44,728 bases of DNA from Prochloraceae cyanobacterium (GTDB taxonomy: Bacteria > Cyanobacteriota > Cyanobacteriia > Cyanobacteriales > JASJDA01). Shown in pieces: positions 15,981 to 25,036 of the stretch. The DNA is taken from positions 1-44,728 of the forward strand of contig JASJCW010000020.1 of NCBI GenBank assembly GCA_030065265.1, read 5' to 3'. The position numbers and the translations under genes were made by a program. The stretch's first letter is position 1; each line of letters begins with the position of its first letter. The notes beneath the pieces are model-generated. The model worked only from the letters and a program-made list of their open reading frames with translations, was not told the DNA's origin and made no database searches.

Positions 15981-17135
15981 GGGTACTACATTAATCCCCA
16001 ATCCTCGATTTAATATTACTCTGGCACTCGCATGGTCGCGACCACTAGTGTAGCCACATTCAGGACAATTATGCTTTCGTTGGCTTAATTCTTTTTTCCC
16101 CGTATGCGTTCCACACTCTGGGCAAATTTGAGAAGTATATTTATGGTCAACTTGTCCCATATATTTACCACGCTTCCAGCACACCCAGGACAACAACTGT
16201 CTGAATTGACCGAAACCACCATCAAGCATTTCTTTACCCAAAAATCCTTTAGCTGATACGCGAAAGTCAATATCTTCTACATAAATACTATCAGCGAGAT
16301 CGCATAGTTTATGAGCGACATTGAGATGGAAATTTTTTCTTGAATTGGCAATTTTGTGGTGCAATCTTGCTACTTCGATCTGTGCTTTTTCCCAGTTTTT
16401 AGACCGCTTCTTTTTACGCGATGCTTTACGTTGTAGCTCTTTCAGCCTACCTTGTAAATCACGGAAGAATCTAGCTGGTTTAACCCTGAAATTGTCAGAA
16501 GTAACAAGAAACGATTCAAGTCCGATATCAATCCCGATCGCCCGACCATAGGGTTTGAATTCAGGGACGGTTACATCACATTGAATCGTAACTACTGCAT
16601 ACCATTGTGTATTTCTAGCTCTTGATACTATTCTTACTCCTTTAACAGTAAATCCGTCGGGTATAGGACGATGTAAATTAATTACAACTTCACCTATTTT
16701 TGGCAATTTAATAATATTGTTTTTGACTGGATTTTCTTTAAATTGTGGAAACAAAAAAGAACGATATTGACCGTATTTTTTAAACCTTGGAAAACCAAAA
16801 CCCCGATTTTTAAAAGCTTGCCAAGTATTGTGCATTCTTTTAACAACATCTTGGGTTACTTGAGAATAAACTGATTTATAATAAGGGTTATTCTTTTTCC
16901 ATTGGGTTAACTGTCTTTTTTGTTCCAAATAACTAGGAAATGGAATATCGGGAGACATTATATATTCCCGATTAATAGAGCAGCTATCTAGCATACACTT
17001 ACGAGAATTAATCCAATCTTTTAGATCTCGTAAACAATGATTATACAAACGTCTACAAGTTTCCAGCCAATCAAGCATAAGAGCTTTTTGGTCAGTTGTT
17101 GGATAAATTCGGTAAGTGTGATTGATAGTAAGCAT
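15891..17135 (-). CDS. tnpB: RNA-guided endonuclease TnpB (IS200/IS605 family)
   Basis: 414 residues from the ATG at 17135, giving the usual N-terminus MLTINHTYRIYPTTDQ; an ATG six codons upstream (17153) is the alternative. The RuvC-like nuclease residues are all present: Asp203 in GIDIG, Glu287 in YVEDID and Asp367 in GRDHASA. The zinc ribbon is intact, with Cys pairs CPEC at 338-341 and 357-360. The N-terminal half has the helix-turn-helix-like WED/REC portion. TnpB cuts DNA next to a short target-adjacent motif using a right-end RNA, favouring retention of the element. No frameshift or stop interrupts it, so it may be functional. Overlaps the probable guide RNA at its 3' end. Confidence 0.93.
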   Translation of the reverse strand: MLTINHTYRIYPTTDQKALMLDWLETCRRLYNHCLRDLKDWINSRKCMLDSCSINREYIMSPDIPFPSYLEQKRQLTQWKKNNPYYKSVYSQVTQDVVKRMHNTWQAFKNRGFGFPRFKKYGQYRSFLFPQFKENPVKNNIIKLPKIGEVVINLHRPIPDGFTVKGVRIVSRARNTQWYAVVTIQCDVTVPEFKPYGRAIGIDIGLESFLVTSDNFRVKPARFFRDLQGRLKELQRKASRKKKRSKNWEKAQIEVARLHHKIANSRKNFHLNVAHKLCDLADSIYVEDIDFRVSAKGFLGKEMLDGGFGQFRQLLSWVCWKRGKYMGQVDHKYTSQICPECGTHTGKKELSQRKHNCPECGYTSGRDHASARVILNRGLGINVVPRDAGERKQPTECVLSGATNSLDKCNVGIF

Positions 17136-17210
17136 GAAACTATCATAACGCATTTAGCGCGATTCATCACAACGCTAAAACAAGTTTATAGCGTGCGGCT
17201 TCTCGCGCAC

Positions 17211-17743
17211 CAGCTAAAATTATTCTTAAAAAATCTAAATCGTTCAACAATCTTGTTTCTTTTTTCTAATAAGTTATTCAGTGCCCTAGTTTGATATTTT
17301 TTTAACTATTTTTTTACTTTTACAAGATTGCAGCTCAACATGACAAAAATTTCTTCGGCCCGACTTCGTCCGTGAGGTAGAGGGCAAATGAAATTGGTAA
17401 AAATACAATTTTAGTATGCTACTTTTAATGCTGCGGTGACCAGATTTTTTGCTTTGAATCAGAAAGAGGGCAAAAATAACAATATGTCGCTGCTATTTTC
17501 ATTATTTTGCAAATTCTACAAGCATGCTTCGATAAAGCTACCGCGATAGTTCACAAAGAATCAAATTTAACAATCCAATAGTGAGATCTAGGAACTAAGA
17601 ACGAGTGAGAGCGATCGCTTACGTAAAATAACTGAGGTAGTATCTTATTATAGGGATATATTAGAATACGCCAGAATAATTTTAAATCGAGCTAAATATT
17701 TTAAGCAAAATTAACTATATAGATAAACAGTGATAGGCAGATT
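17211..17743. other. AT-rich intergenic region upstream of DEP gene
   Basis: Separates the left side of the tnpB element from the DEP-domain gene. It contains long T-runs around 17296-17325 and a HIP1 site near 17612. No gene or structured RNA was recognised. Confidence 0.5.
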
Positions 17744-18271
17744 ATGAATCAAAATCAAAACGCAGTATTCTCAATACTAATGATGAGATTTAAGTTAGAT
17801 CCTTATACTGCAATACCAGTAACTAAAGAATGGTTTAAGAAACATCCAAATAAAAACTGGCAAGATTTAAAAGAATATTTAATTGACGGAGAAGTTGTAT
17901 TTAAAAATAACCAATTGCACGATCTAGATGAAATCGAATTAAAAATTTTGATTCAAAAAATGCGAGGAGCTAACGGATTAAAAATAAAAGATCGCTGGTT
18001 TCATTTTAAGCTTTATCGTAAATGCTTTACGGGAACTGAAGCAGTTAAATGGTTAATGAATCATAAAAATATAACTCAAGAAGAAGCGATACAATTAGGA
18101 AAAATTTTGGTTAAAAAGAAAATAATTCATCACGTTCACGACGAACATAACTTTAAAAATGGTTTTTTATTTTTCCGCTTTTATGAAGATGAAATGGCTG
18201 TAGAAAGTAGCAAAGCTGTAATGGATGCTTTTGAAGAAGAAGAAAACCTATTTTCTAAATATTTTAATTAA
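17744..18271 (+). CDS. DEP-domain protein
   Basis: 175 residues. The C-terminal part (about 72-150) reads as a DEP domain: KMRGANGLKIKDRWFHFKLY, the hallmark FTGTEAVKWLM, a helix with EEAIQLGKILVKKKIIHHV and a final strand FLFFRFYED. DEP domains in eukaryotes dock signalling proteins to membranes or receptors; in cyanobacteria they appear as small stand-alone proteins of unknown role. The N-terminal 70 residues are charged and helical with no recognised motif. The C-terminus is acidic. No operon partner: gaps of about 600 bases upstream and 377 downstream. Start chosen at the ATG after TAGGCAGATT; the ribosome site is weak. Confidence 0.8.
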   Translation: MNQNQNAVFSILMMRFKLDPYTAIPVTKEWFKKHPNKNWQDLKEYLIDGEVVFKNNQLHDLDEIELKILIQKMRGANGLKIKDRWFHFKLYRKCFTGTEAVKWLMNHKNITQEEAIQLGKILVKKKIIHHVHDEHNFKNGFLFFRFYEDEMAVESSKAVMDAFEEEENLFSKYFN

Positions 18272-18648
18272 GCAGAATTGAATAATATTAGAAGAAAATT
18301 AGACGCTCGTTTGAAAGAATCGAGTCGTGCGCTCGGTATATATTCTAATATACTAGCAATTTATTAAAGTTGAATTGCGATTTTTGCTTGCTTAATTAAA
18401 GAGCCATTTTAGTATTTTATGAATAGAAATCAAAACATTAAATAGGCTGAATCAAATTTTGCGTCAGATTTCTACTAGACAAGCAGATAAAAGCTGTTCT
18501 GAAAGCTTGCTTTTCCCTCGATCTTTCCCGCAACTTTTTTAGCTTCATCAGATCGAAATTACAAAATTTAAAAAATCTTATTTGAATAGCCAATTTTAAT
18601 GTATTCTAAATAACAAGTTTCCATAATTAATATTTCTAAAAGTAATAA
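18272..18648. other. intergenic, no recognised feature
   Basis: AT-rich and closed in all frames apart from very short ORFs. No terminator with a clear stem and T-run was found. Confidence 0.5.
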
Positions 18649-19275
18649 ATGTACCAAAAAAAAGTTTATTGGATTGGCAGTTTAGCTTTTATCGTCGTCC
18701 TACTGATAGGAGCTTCTCAGTTTGCTTATTTTCTAGGAGATGTGACCCTAACTAATCTGGTGCAATTCCTCACTCCCAATAGTGAAGGATGGGCTAAATG
18801 GATTACGGGGACGGCAAAAATGCCCTTGAGATTGATATTGTTAGGGATAACTATTGCTTTAGCTTGGTTTTTGAGCGGCTGGGCTGCATCAATCTTGTCG
18901 ATGATTAGCTTTGGAGTGTCCTTTGCATTAGGAGATTTCCTCTTAAAGCCTTGGGTTGCACGTCCGCGACCAGATCCAGAGTTAATTAACGTAGTTGGTT
19001 CGCCTAGTGGCTTTTCGATGCCTTCAACTTTTGGCGTAATTTATGCATCCACATTAGGTTTTATTTTGTTACTAACACTAACAACTCAGAAAAGATCCCA
19101 AATTGTCAGATTGTTAATCGGAGCTATTTGTAGTTTATTATTGCTGATTGGCCTTTCTGCAAGAGTCACTTTAGGAGCGCACTGGCCGAGCGATGTGATT
19201 GTCGCTTATTTAATCGCTTTTATGTGGGGATTATTTTTAATTGAAATTATCTTGCCCAATTTCAGTAAGAAATAA
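18649..19275 (+). CDS. PAP2-superfamily membrane phosphatase-like protein
   Basis: 208 residues with about six hydrophobic spans. Phosphatase motif 1 is intact (Lys100 to Arg107-Pro108 in KPWVARPRP), as is motif 3 (Arg172, His178, Asp182 in SARVTLGAHWPSD), which carries the nucleophile histidine. Motif 2 is altered: PSTF at 125-128 replaces PSGH, so the histidine that normally acts as acid is a phenylalanine. PAP2 enzymes remove phosphate from phosphatidic acid, undecaprenyl diphosphate or phosphatidylglycerol phosphate. Here activity may be reduced or changed. The next gene on the same strand encodes a TVP38/DedA-like membrane protein, which would fit a lipid role. Confidence 0.82.
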   Translation: MYQKKVYWIGSLAFIVVLLIGASQFAYFLGDVTLTNLVQFLTPNSEGWAKWITGTAKMPLRLILLGITIALAWFLSGWAASILSMISFGVSFALGDFLLKPWVARPRPDPELINVVGSPSGFSMPSTFGVIYASTLGFILLLTLTTQKRSQIVRLLIGAICSLLLLIGLSARVTLGAHWPSDVIVAYLIAFMWGLFLIEIILPNFSKK

Positions 19276-19439
19276 ACTTGAATTACTGGTCAGAGTAAGA
19301 AAAACTCAAAGGACAAAATTAATTTGTAGTCACTAAAAGATACTGTCAGTAAAGAAGAATTGAAAACTAATCGAGTCGATTTTCTGCAACTAACTGACAG
19401 TATTTTAAAAAAAATTCTTGCTTTAACGCGAGTTCGACA

Positions 19440-20189
19440 ATGAAACAAAGCAAAAATAAAAATCTATTTCTCAAAGCCAAACTAGGAAAATATCTAACGA
19501 TCGCCTTAGTTGTCTCTGTTTTGACAACTCTTCCTGCTCTTGCGATCGGTAGCAATGAAACTGGAGGTTTCAATCCACAAGAATTATTGCGAAATGCTTT
19601 AGTTCAAATTCAAGAATGGGGAGCAGTTGGCGCAATTGCCTTCATTCTGCTTTATATTGTTGCTACAGTGGCGTTTTTGCCAGGATCGATCTTAACTTTA
19701 GGTGGTGGATTTGTCTTTGATGTAGTTTTCGGTTCAATTTACGTCTTCATTGGCGCAACGATCGGGGCAATTTGTGCTTTTTTAATCGGAAGATACCTGG
19801 CTAGAGGTTGGATCGCTCAAAAAATTGCCGACAATCAAAAGTTTTCTGCGGTCGATCGCGCAGTGGGAGAACAAGGTTTGAAAATCGTACTTTTAACGCG
19901 ATTATCGCCAATATTTCCGTTTAATTTGCTCAACTATGCCTATGGAATTACCGGCGTTAGTCTCAAAGACTACGCTCTAGGTTCGATCGGCATGATACCC
20001 GGAACGGTCATGTATGTTTATTTGGGATCTTTAGCTGGAGATCTGGCGACAATTGGAACGGGAAGTCAACCTGGTAATCCTCTGATTGAATGGACAATCC
20101 GCATCATAGGTTTTATCGCGACGGTTGCGGTGACACTTTATATTACGCGGGTGGCACGTAAAGCTTTAAATCAAGCGGTTTCAGAATAA
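19440..20189 (+). CDS. TVP38/TMEM64 (DedA-like) membrane protein
   Basis: 249 residues. A hydrophobic N-terminal segment (about 18-37), then the SNARE-associated/VTT core: FLPGSILTLGGGFVFDVVFG, IGATIGAICAFLIGRYLARG and the conserved loop LTRLSPIFPFNLLNYAYGIT followed by a further span, GSIGMIPGTVMYVYLGS. The family includes lipid scramblase-like proteins (DedA, TMEM41B/VMP1); bacterial TVP38 members are poorly defined. It is 62 bases from the MerA-like flavoenzyme gene, a pairing I recall as common in bacteria, suggesting a shared operon and a membrane redox or lipid function. That function is inference. Confidence 0.9.
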   Translation: MKQSKNKNLFLKAKLGKYLTIALVVSVLTTLPALAIGSNETGGFNPQELLRNALVQIQEWGAVGAIAFILLYIVATVAFLPGSILTLGGGFVFDVVFGSIYVFIGATIGAICAFLIGRYLARGWIAQKIADNQKFSAVDRAVGEQGLKIVLLTRLSPIFPFNLLNYAYGITGVSLKDYALGSIGMIPGTVMYVYLGSLAGDLATIGTGSQPGNPLIEWTIRIIGFIATVAVTLYITRVARKALNQAVSE

Positions 20190-20251
20190 ATAACTTAATT
20201 TAACAGTTTAGCTGAGTTTGTGATAGTTTCAGTAGCAATAAGATTTGAATT

Positions 20252-21691
20252 ATGTCTGTAGAATACGATGTAGTAATTATTGGTGGCGGTTCGGGAGGAT
20301 TAGTCGTAGCCTCGATCGCGGCTCAATTAAAAGCCAAAGTAGCCTTAGTTGAAAAAAATAAACTCGGTGGCGATTGTCTTTGGCACGGCTGCGTTCCCAG
20401 TAAATCTCTAATTCATGCCGCTAGAGTAGCATATCAAGTAAAAAATAGCTCCGAGTTTGGTATTTATAATCATATTTCTGAAATTAATTTTGCCGAAGCC
20501 AACGCCCACGTCCAAAAAGTAATCGAGGCGATCGAACCTCACGACTCCCCAGAAAGATTTAGAGGTTTGGGAGTAGAAGTTATTTTCGGCAGCGGTCAAT
20601 TTAGCGATCGCAAAACTTTTGAAGTAAACGGCAGAAAGCTAAAAGCTCGCAGTTTCGTCGTTTCAACCGGATCTCGTCCGGCAATTCCTCCGGTTGTGGG
20701 TTTAAAAGAAGCCGGTTACTTAACTAACGAACGAGTCTTTTCTCTTCAAGAGCGGCCCGAGTCCCTGGCTGTAATTGGTGCGGGGCCGATCGGCTGTGAA
20801 TTGGGTCAATCTTTTCATCGTTTAGGCAGCCAAGTGACAATCTTTTCGAGTCGCGATCGGATTATGCCGAAAGAAGATCCTGAAGCGGCCAAAGTAGTCG
20901 AAACACAATTAGAATCTGAAGGAATTAAAATTATTAGAAACTCGAGACTCGAACGAGTAGAAGTTATTGAAGGTAAGAAATATCTCTATGCAGGCGATGA
21001 AAAGATTATTGCCGATGAAATTTTAGTTTCTGCAGGAAGAACTCCCAATGTAGAAAGCTTAAACTTAGAAGCAGCAGGAGTAGAGTACGACAGACAAGGC
21101 ATTAAAGTCAATCAAAGTTTGCAAACTACCAATTCAAGAATATATGCTTGCGGTGATGTAATTGGCGGCTATCAATTTACTCACGTAGCTGGATACGAAG
21201 CCGTAGTCGTGGCGACAAATGCCTTAAATCCTTTACCAATATTTAAGAAAAAAGCAGATTATCGCGTGATACCTTGGGCAACTTTTACCGATCCCGAACT
21301 AGCTAGAGTTGGTTTGACAGAAGAACAAGCTCGAAAACGTTACGGAGATGAAGATGTTTTTGTCTTAAAGCAACCTTTTGCTGGAGTCGATCGCGCTCGA
21401 GCTGAAGCAGCAACCTCTGGTTTTAATAAAATCATCACTCGGGCCGATGGAGAGATTTTAGGGGCCCATATGGTGGGGCCTTCAGCCGGCGAGTTAATTC
21501 ATGAAATTGTTTTAGCGATGTCCAACAATCTCAAAGTTTCCGCTCTCACTGGAATTCACATTTATCCGACTCTTGCTGAAGTCAACAGTAAAGCAGCATT
21601 ACTCTTACAGAAACAAAATTATGCTAAAAACACTAAACTTCAATCTCGTTTGAGCAAGTTTTTTAATTTTTTGCGATCGATCTCTTCTTAA
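20252..21691 (+). CDS. mercuric reductase-like FAD/NAD(P) disulfide oxidoreductase
   Basis: 479 residues. FAD-binding GGGSGG near the N-terminus, redox-active cysteines Cys42 and Cys47 in GGDCLWHGCVPSK, NAD(P) motif VIGAGPIGCELGQSF, second FAD motif IYACGDVIGG and a C-terminal dimerisation domain. In the dimer interface the usual His-Pro of lipoamide dehydrogenase is Tyr-Pro (IHIYPTLAE), as in MerA relatives. It lacks the N-terminal heavy-metal domain and the C-terminal cysteine pair that genuine MerA needs to hand over mercury, so mercury reduction is doubtful. More likely a general thiol or disulfide oxidoreductase. Probably co-transcribed with the TVP38 gene just upstream. Confidence 0.9.
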   Translation: MSVEYDVVIIGGGSGGLVVASIAAQLKAKVALVEKNKLGGDCLWHGCVPSKSLIHAARVAYQVKNSSEFGIYNHISEINFAEANAHVQKVIEAIEPHDSPERFRGLGVEVIFGSGQFSDRKTFEVNGRKLKARSFVVSTGSRPAIPPVVGLKEAGYLTNERVFSLQERPESLAVIGAGPIGCELGQSFHRLGSQVTIFSSRDRIMPKEDPEAAKVVETQLESEGIKIIRNSRLERVEVIEGKKYLYAGDEKIIADEILVSAGRTPNVESLNLEAAGVEYDRQGIKVNQSLQTTNSRIYACGDVIGGYQFTHVAGYEAVVVATNALNPLPIFKKKADYRVIPWATFTDPELARVGLTEEQARKRYGDEDVFVLKQPFAGVDRARAEAATSGFNKIITRADGEILGAHMVGPSAGELIHEIVLAMSNNLKVSALTGIHIYPTLAEVNSKAALLLQKQNYAKNTKLQSRLSKFFNFLRSISS

Positions 21692-21842
21692 TTGTGCCAA
21701 GCTTGTAACTTGGTTTTAGTCGCTCGGCCCCAATCTTTGCTTAAAATAATAATTAAATTGTTCGCTTGAGTAAATTTACCTATAAACTTAAACTGTAAGT
21801 TATCTTAAATTAAAGCTGGTGCGGGGTGAAACAACTAAACCT

Positions 21843-22676
21843 ATGGCTTGGATTTTATCAGAATCTTTAAGTATAGAAAAATTAGAAATCGCGATCGCCG
21901 ATTTGCCCCCATCGCTGGCAGGCACGAAAATCGTACAATTATCTGACTTGCATTATGATGGCGAGTCCCTTACCGATGAGTTTTTAACAAAAGCAATTCG
22001 GATTGCCAATCAAGAAAACCCAGATTTAGTTATTTTAACTGGAGATTATATCACAGACGATCCGAGTCCGATCGACGAGTTGGTCTTAAAATTAAAATAT
22101 TTAAAAAGCGATCGAGGAATTTATGCCTGCTTAGGAAATCACGACATTGAATATCCTAATGCTAAACAAAAAGTAACTAATGCTTTAACTCGAATTGGCG
22201 TTAAAGTTCTCTGGAATGAGATAGCCTATCCTTTAGGCAAACAATTACCTTTAGTTGGTTTAGCAGATTATTGGTCGAGACAATTTAGTCCCTATCATAC
22301 CCTCAATCAACTAGATCCGGCAGTTCCGAGAATAGTATTGTCTCATAATCCAGACACCGCAGAGATTTTACAAAAGTGGCGCGTCGATCTGCAATTGTCC
22401 GGTCATACTCATGGCGGTCAGGTAACAATTCCAGGATACGGGCCGGGGCCGGTTTTAATTCAAGAATTGCGGCACAGCATCCCCAAATCTTTGCGAAATT
22501 TCATTCCTTATCTTAAGGAGTGTAACGAAGTGATGAAAAATTGGCAATGGGCTGAAGGATTGCATCAAGTAGGAAATAATTTATTGTATGTCAATCGTGG
22601 TTTGGGAACTTATGCTCCGGGAAGGTTCTTTTGTCCGCCAGAATTGACTGTAATTACTCTTGAAGCTAAAACTTAA
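21843..22676 (+). CDS. calcineurin-like metallophosphoesterase (YkuE type)
   Basis: 277 residues from the ATG at 21843; a GTG eight codons upstream is possible. Dinuclear metal motifs appear in order: DLHYDG (D-x-H), GDYITD (G-D-x), GNHDIE (G-N-H-D), then SHNPD and SGHTHGGQ. The order and spacing match membrane-associated YkuE/LpxH-like phosphoesterases, some of which act on lipid phosphates. No membrane anchor is visible at this start. Same strand as the MerA-like gene, 151 bases downstream. Substrate unknown. Confidence 0.88.
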   Translation: MAWILSESLSIEKLEIAIADLPPSLAGTKIVQLSDLHYDGESLTDEFLTKAIRIANQENPDLVILTGDYITDDPSPIDELVLKLKYLKSDRGIYACLGNHDIEYPNAKQKVTNALTRIGVKVLWNEIAYPLGKQLPLVGLADYWSRQFSPYHTLNQLDPAVPRIVLSHNPDTAEILQKWRVDLQLSGHTHGGQVTIPGYGPGPVLIQELRHSIPKSLRNFIPYLKECNEVMKNWQWAEGLHQVGNNLLYVNRGLGTYAPGRFFCPPELTVITLEAKT

Positions 22677-22713
22677 AAATATTTAACCTCGCAATTGAGC
22701 ATAACAGACAAAG

Positions 22714-22747
22714 ATCGTTAATTACTTAACCAGTAGTTTTTAACGAT
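22714..22747. terminator. weak candidate bidirectional terminator
   Basis: ATCGTTAA (22714-22721) pairs with TTAACGAT (22740-22747) across an 18-base loop, between the converging phosphoesterase and sipA genes. The stem is AT-rich and has no strong T-run, so this is tentative. Confidence 0.3.
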
Positions 22748-22776
22748 AGCGATACTCTTGTTTAGATCGAATCTTC

Positions 22777-22992
22777 TCATACTAATTCTAAATACTGAAG
22801 TTCGATTAAAAAAGCTCCCGGCCCGAAACGAACCCCCCAATATCCACCCGGACGGCGATCGATGACTACACCTTCATCGCCAACTGCTAGGGTATCAGCA
22901 GGGCGTAACATTGGCATAGGTTCTGCTGTTTTAAGATAGGGAGGCAGAGCAACTACTTTAACGCGATCGCCGACGGAAATTGCTTTAGACAT
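22777..22992 (-). CDS. sipA: regulatory protein SipA (DUF3148)
   Basis: 71 residues, the whole of the DUF3148 family: start VGDRVKVVALPPYLKTA, centre MPMLRPADTLAVGDEG and the ending RRPGGYWGVRFGPG then YLELV. The fold is SH3-like. SipA in Synechococcus binds the ATP domain of the sensor kinase NblS (Hik33) and stimulates it, feeding light and nutrient stress signals to RpaB. NblS itself is not in this window. It is a single gene on the minus strand, convergent with the phosphoesterase gene and divergent from the ABC exporter. Confidence 0.88.
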   Translation of the reverse strand: MSKAISVGDRVKVVALPPYLKTAEPMPMLRPADTLAVGDEGVVIDRRPGGYWGVRFGPGAFLIELQYLELV

Positions 22993-23208
22993 TCAACTTA
23001 CAAAAAAATGTTAATCCTAAAATAAGATACTGAACTATCTGGGATTTTAACGCAAGTCTGGTTAACAATTACTTGCAGATTTGGATTAACAAATATTTAC
23101 TAATCCTGAATGGTAAATCAAGCCGAGCGATCTTTGTTTTCATTGCTATGTTCGCTATTTCTCAGAAGTAACAAGTTATAATTTGAAATTACTTTTTACT
23201 CGATCGAG

Positions 23209-24966
23209 ATGCAGACAAGTAATTTTTATGTGCCGCCTAAATTAAATAAAAAAGCTAGTTACTGGCAATTAATTCCCTATATTCGCCCGCAAACACCGAC
23301 AATTATTTTAGCTTTCTGCTGCACGCTATTTTTTACAGCTTGCTGGCCTGTTATCGCTTGGTTAGCTGGAGATATGGCCAAATATATCGGTCAAGGTAAT
23401 TTAAAGGCGATCGCAACAATAGCAGGAATTTGTTTTTTTGTCTTTTTGTTTCGCGGTGCGGCACAATACGGTCAAGATGCTTTCATGGCTAAAGCTGCTT
23501 TAAAAATTGCCCTAGAGATCCGCAAACAGATTTACGCTCATTTGCAAAAATTGAGTCTCAATTACTTTCAAGCAGCTAAAACGGGCGATTTATCCTATCG
23601 TCTCACCGAAGATATCGATCGCATTGGGGAAGTAATTCATAAATTCTTTCATGATTTTATCCCTTGCGTTTTACAGTTAATCGTCATGTTGACTTACATG
23701 GTAATTCTCAATTGGCAGTTAACTATTGCAGTATTTATAGTTGCACCTTTAATCGCCATTTCAGTTGCAGCTTTTGGCGAACAATTATTAAAATTATCTC
23801 GTAAAGCCCAACAAAATATCTCTAATTTATCTTCTCTAGTCACAGAAATATTTGGCGGAATTCGTTTAGTACAGGCATTTGCTGCTGAAGATTATCAAAT
23901 GCACCGCTTCAGTCAAGAGGCTGAAAATAACCGCAAAGCTAAGTATTTAGCCGAACAGTTGAAAGCTTTTCAATATTTTGTCAATGGTTTTCTCCAAGCT
24001 ATGGGGATTGTTTTCCTCTTGTTTTTAGGTGGTTGGCAAATTTCTGAAAATAATCTCACCGGCCCCCAATTTATTAGTTATCTTGCTGCGGTAGGATTAT
24101 TAATCGATCCGATCGCCCACATCACCAGCAATTACAACGAGTTTAAACAAGGACAAGCTTCGATAGATCGCATTTTTGAATTATTTCATCTCAAGCCTTT
24201 AATTGTTGAAAATCAAGATGCGATCGCTCTACCGACAGTTTCGGGCAAAGTAGAGTATCGCAACGTCAGTTTTGCTTACAATAATGGTAATTTAGTGCTT
24301 AAAAACCTCAATCTCGTTGCTAATCCCGGAGAAACGATTGCTTTAGTCGGCTCTTCTGGTGGAGGTAAAAGTACGTTGCTTAATCTATTACCTCGCTTTT
24401 ACGATCCTCAAGCAGGGAGTATCTTAATTGACGATCTTGATATTCGTCAAGTAAAGCTTCAAAGTTTGCGGCGACAAATTGGAGTAGTCCCTCAAGAGGA
24501 TATTCTTTTTTCTGGTAGTATTGCTGAAAATATTGGTTTCGGTCAAATCGATCTTGACTTAGAAGCGATTCAAACTGCGGCTAAAATTGCTAATGCTCAT
24601 CAGTTTATTTCTGAACTATCCCAAGGCTATTATACTTACGTCGGCGAAAGGGGCGTTAACTTATCTGGAGGACAAAGACAAAGAATCGCGATCGCTCGCG
24701 CTGTTTTATCTAATCCTCGGATTTTAATTCTAGATGAAGCTACTTCTGCTTTAGACTCCGAATCAGAATCTGAAGTGGCTGAAGCCTTAGAAAGGGTGAT
24801 GGAAAAACGGACTGTTTTTATTATTGCTCATCGTTTGGCGACGATACGCCGCGTCGATCGCATTTTAGTTCTTGAAGCCGGCCAAATTGTTGAATCTGGT
24901 ACTCACCAACAATTATTGACTAAGAATGGGCGTTATTCTGGGTTTCACGCCCAACAATTTCAGTGA
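23209..24966 (+). CDS. ABC exporter, fused membrane and ATPase domains (MsbA type)
   Basis: 585 residues. An N-terminal six-span exporter domain (about 25-320) is followed by the ATPase: Walker A GSSGGGKST, Q-loop VPQEDILFSG, signature NLSGGQRQRIAIARA, Walker B ILILDEATSALDSES and the H-loop IIAHRLATIRR. All catalytic residues are present, so it should work as a homodimer, or as a heterodimer with an unlinked partner. The family exports lipids, polysaccharide precursors, peptides or drugs; in heterocyst-forming species relatives such as HepA serve envelope formation. Substrate cannot be read here. Flanked by large gaps, so apparently transcribed alone. Confidence 0.92.
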   Translation: MQTSNFYVPPKLNKKASYWQLIPYIRPQTPTIILAFCCTLFFTACWPVIAWLAGDMAKYIGQGNLKAIATIAGICFFVFLFRGAAQYGQDAFMAKAALKIALEIRKQIYAHLQKLSLNYFQAAKTGDLSYRLTEDIDRIGEVIHKFFHDFIPCVLQLIVMLTYMVILNWQLTIAVFIVAPLIAISVAAFGEQLLKLSRKAQQNISNLSSLVTEIFGGIRLVQAFAAEDYQMHRFSQEAENNRKAKYLAEQLKAFQYFVNGFLQAMGIVFLLFLGGWQISENNLTGPQFISYLAAVGLLIDPIAHITSNYNEFKQGQASIDRIFELFHLKPLIVENQDAIALPTVSGKVEYRNVSFAYNNGNLVLKNLNLVANPGETIALVGSSGGGKSTLLNLLPRFYDPQAGSILIDDLDIRQVKLQSLRRQIGVVPQEDILFSGSIAENIGFGQIDLDLEAIQTAAKIANAHQFISELSQGYYTYVGERGVNLSGGQRQRIAIARAVLSNPRILILDEATSALDSESESEVAEALERVMEKRTVFIIAHRLATIRRVDRILVLEAGQIVESGTHQQLLTKNGRYSGFHAQQFQ

Positions 24967-25036
24967 ATTTTTTAATAACATTTTTTAAATTTTTGTCCCT
25001 AGATTTATTTTGAAGCAAAGCCGACCTTAATAAAAC

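Larger units (their letters stand above)
15828..17210 (-). mobile_element. tnpB-only IS200/IS605-like element
   Basis: The element holds one gene, tnpB, and no Y1 transposase tnpA, so it could move only with help in trans. The right end is set by the hairpin and GGAGTACGTCAC motif at 15828-15874. The left end is less certain. Upstream of the gene are a 7-bp hairpin (TTTAGCG 17153-17159 with CGCTAAA 17173-17179) and a 5-bp hairpin (GTGCG 17193-17197 with CGCAC 17206-17210), either of which may be the subterminal structure. No terminal inverted repeats or target duplication are expected for this family. Confidence 0.55.

Noticed and set aside
20252..21691. True mercuric reductase (merA) and a mercury-resistance locus
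   Set aside because: No heavy-metal N-terminal domain, no C-terminal cysteine pair and no merR, merT or merP nearby.
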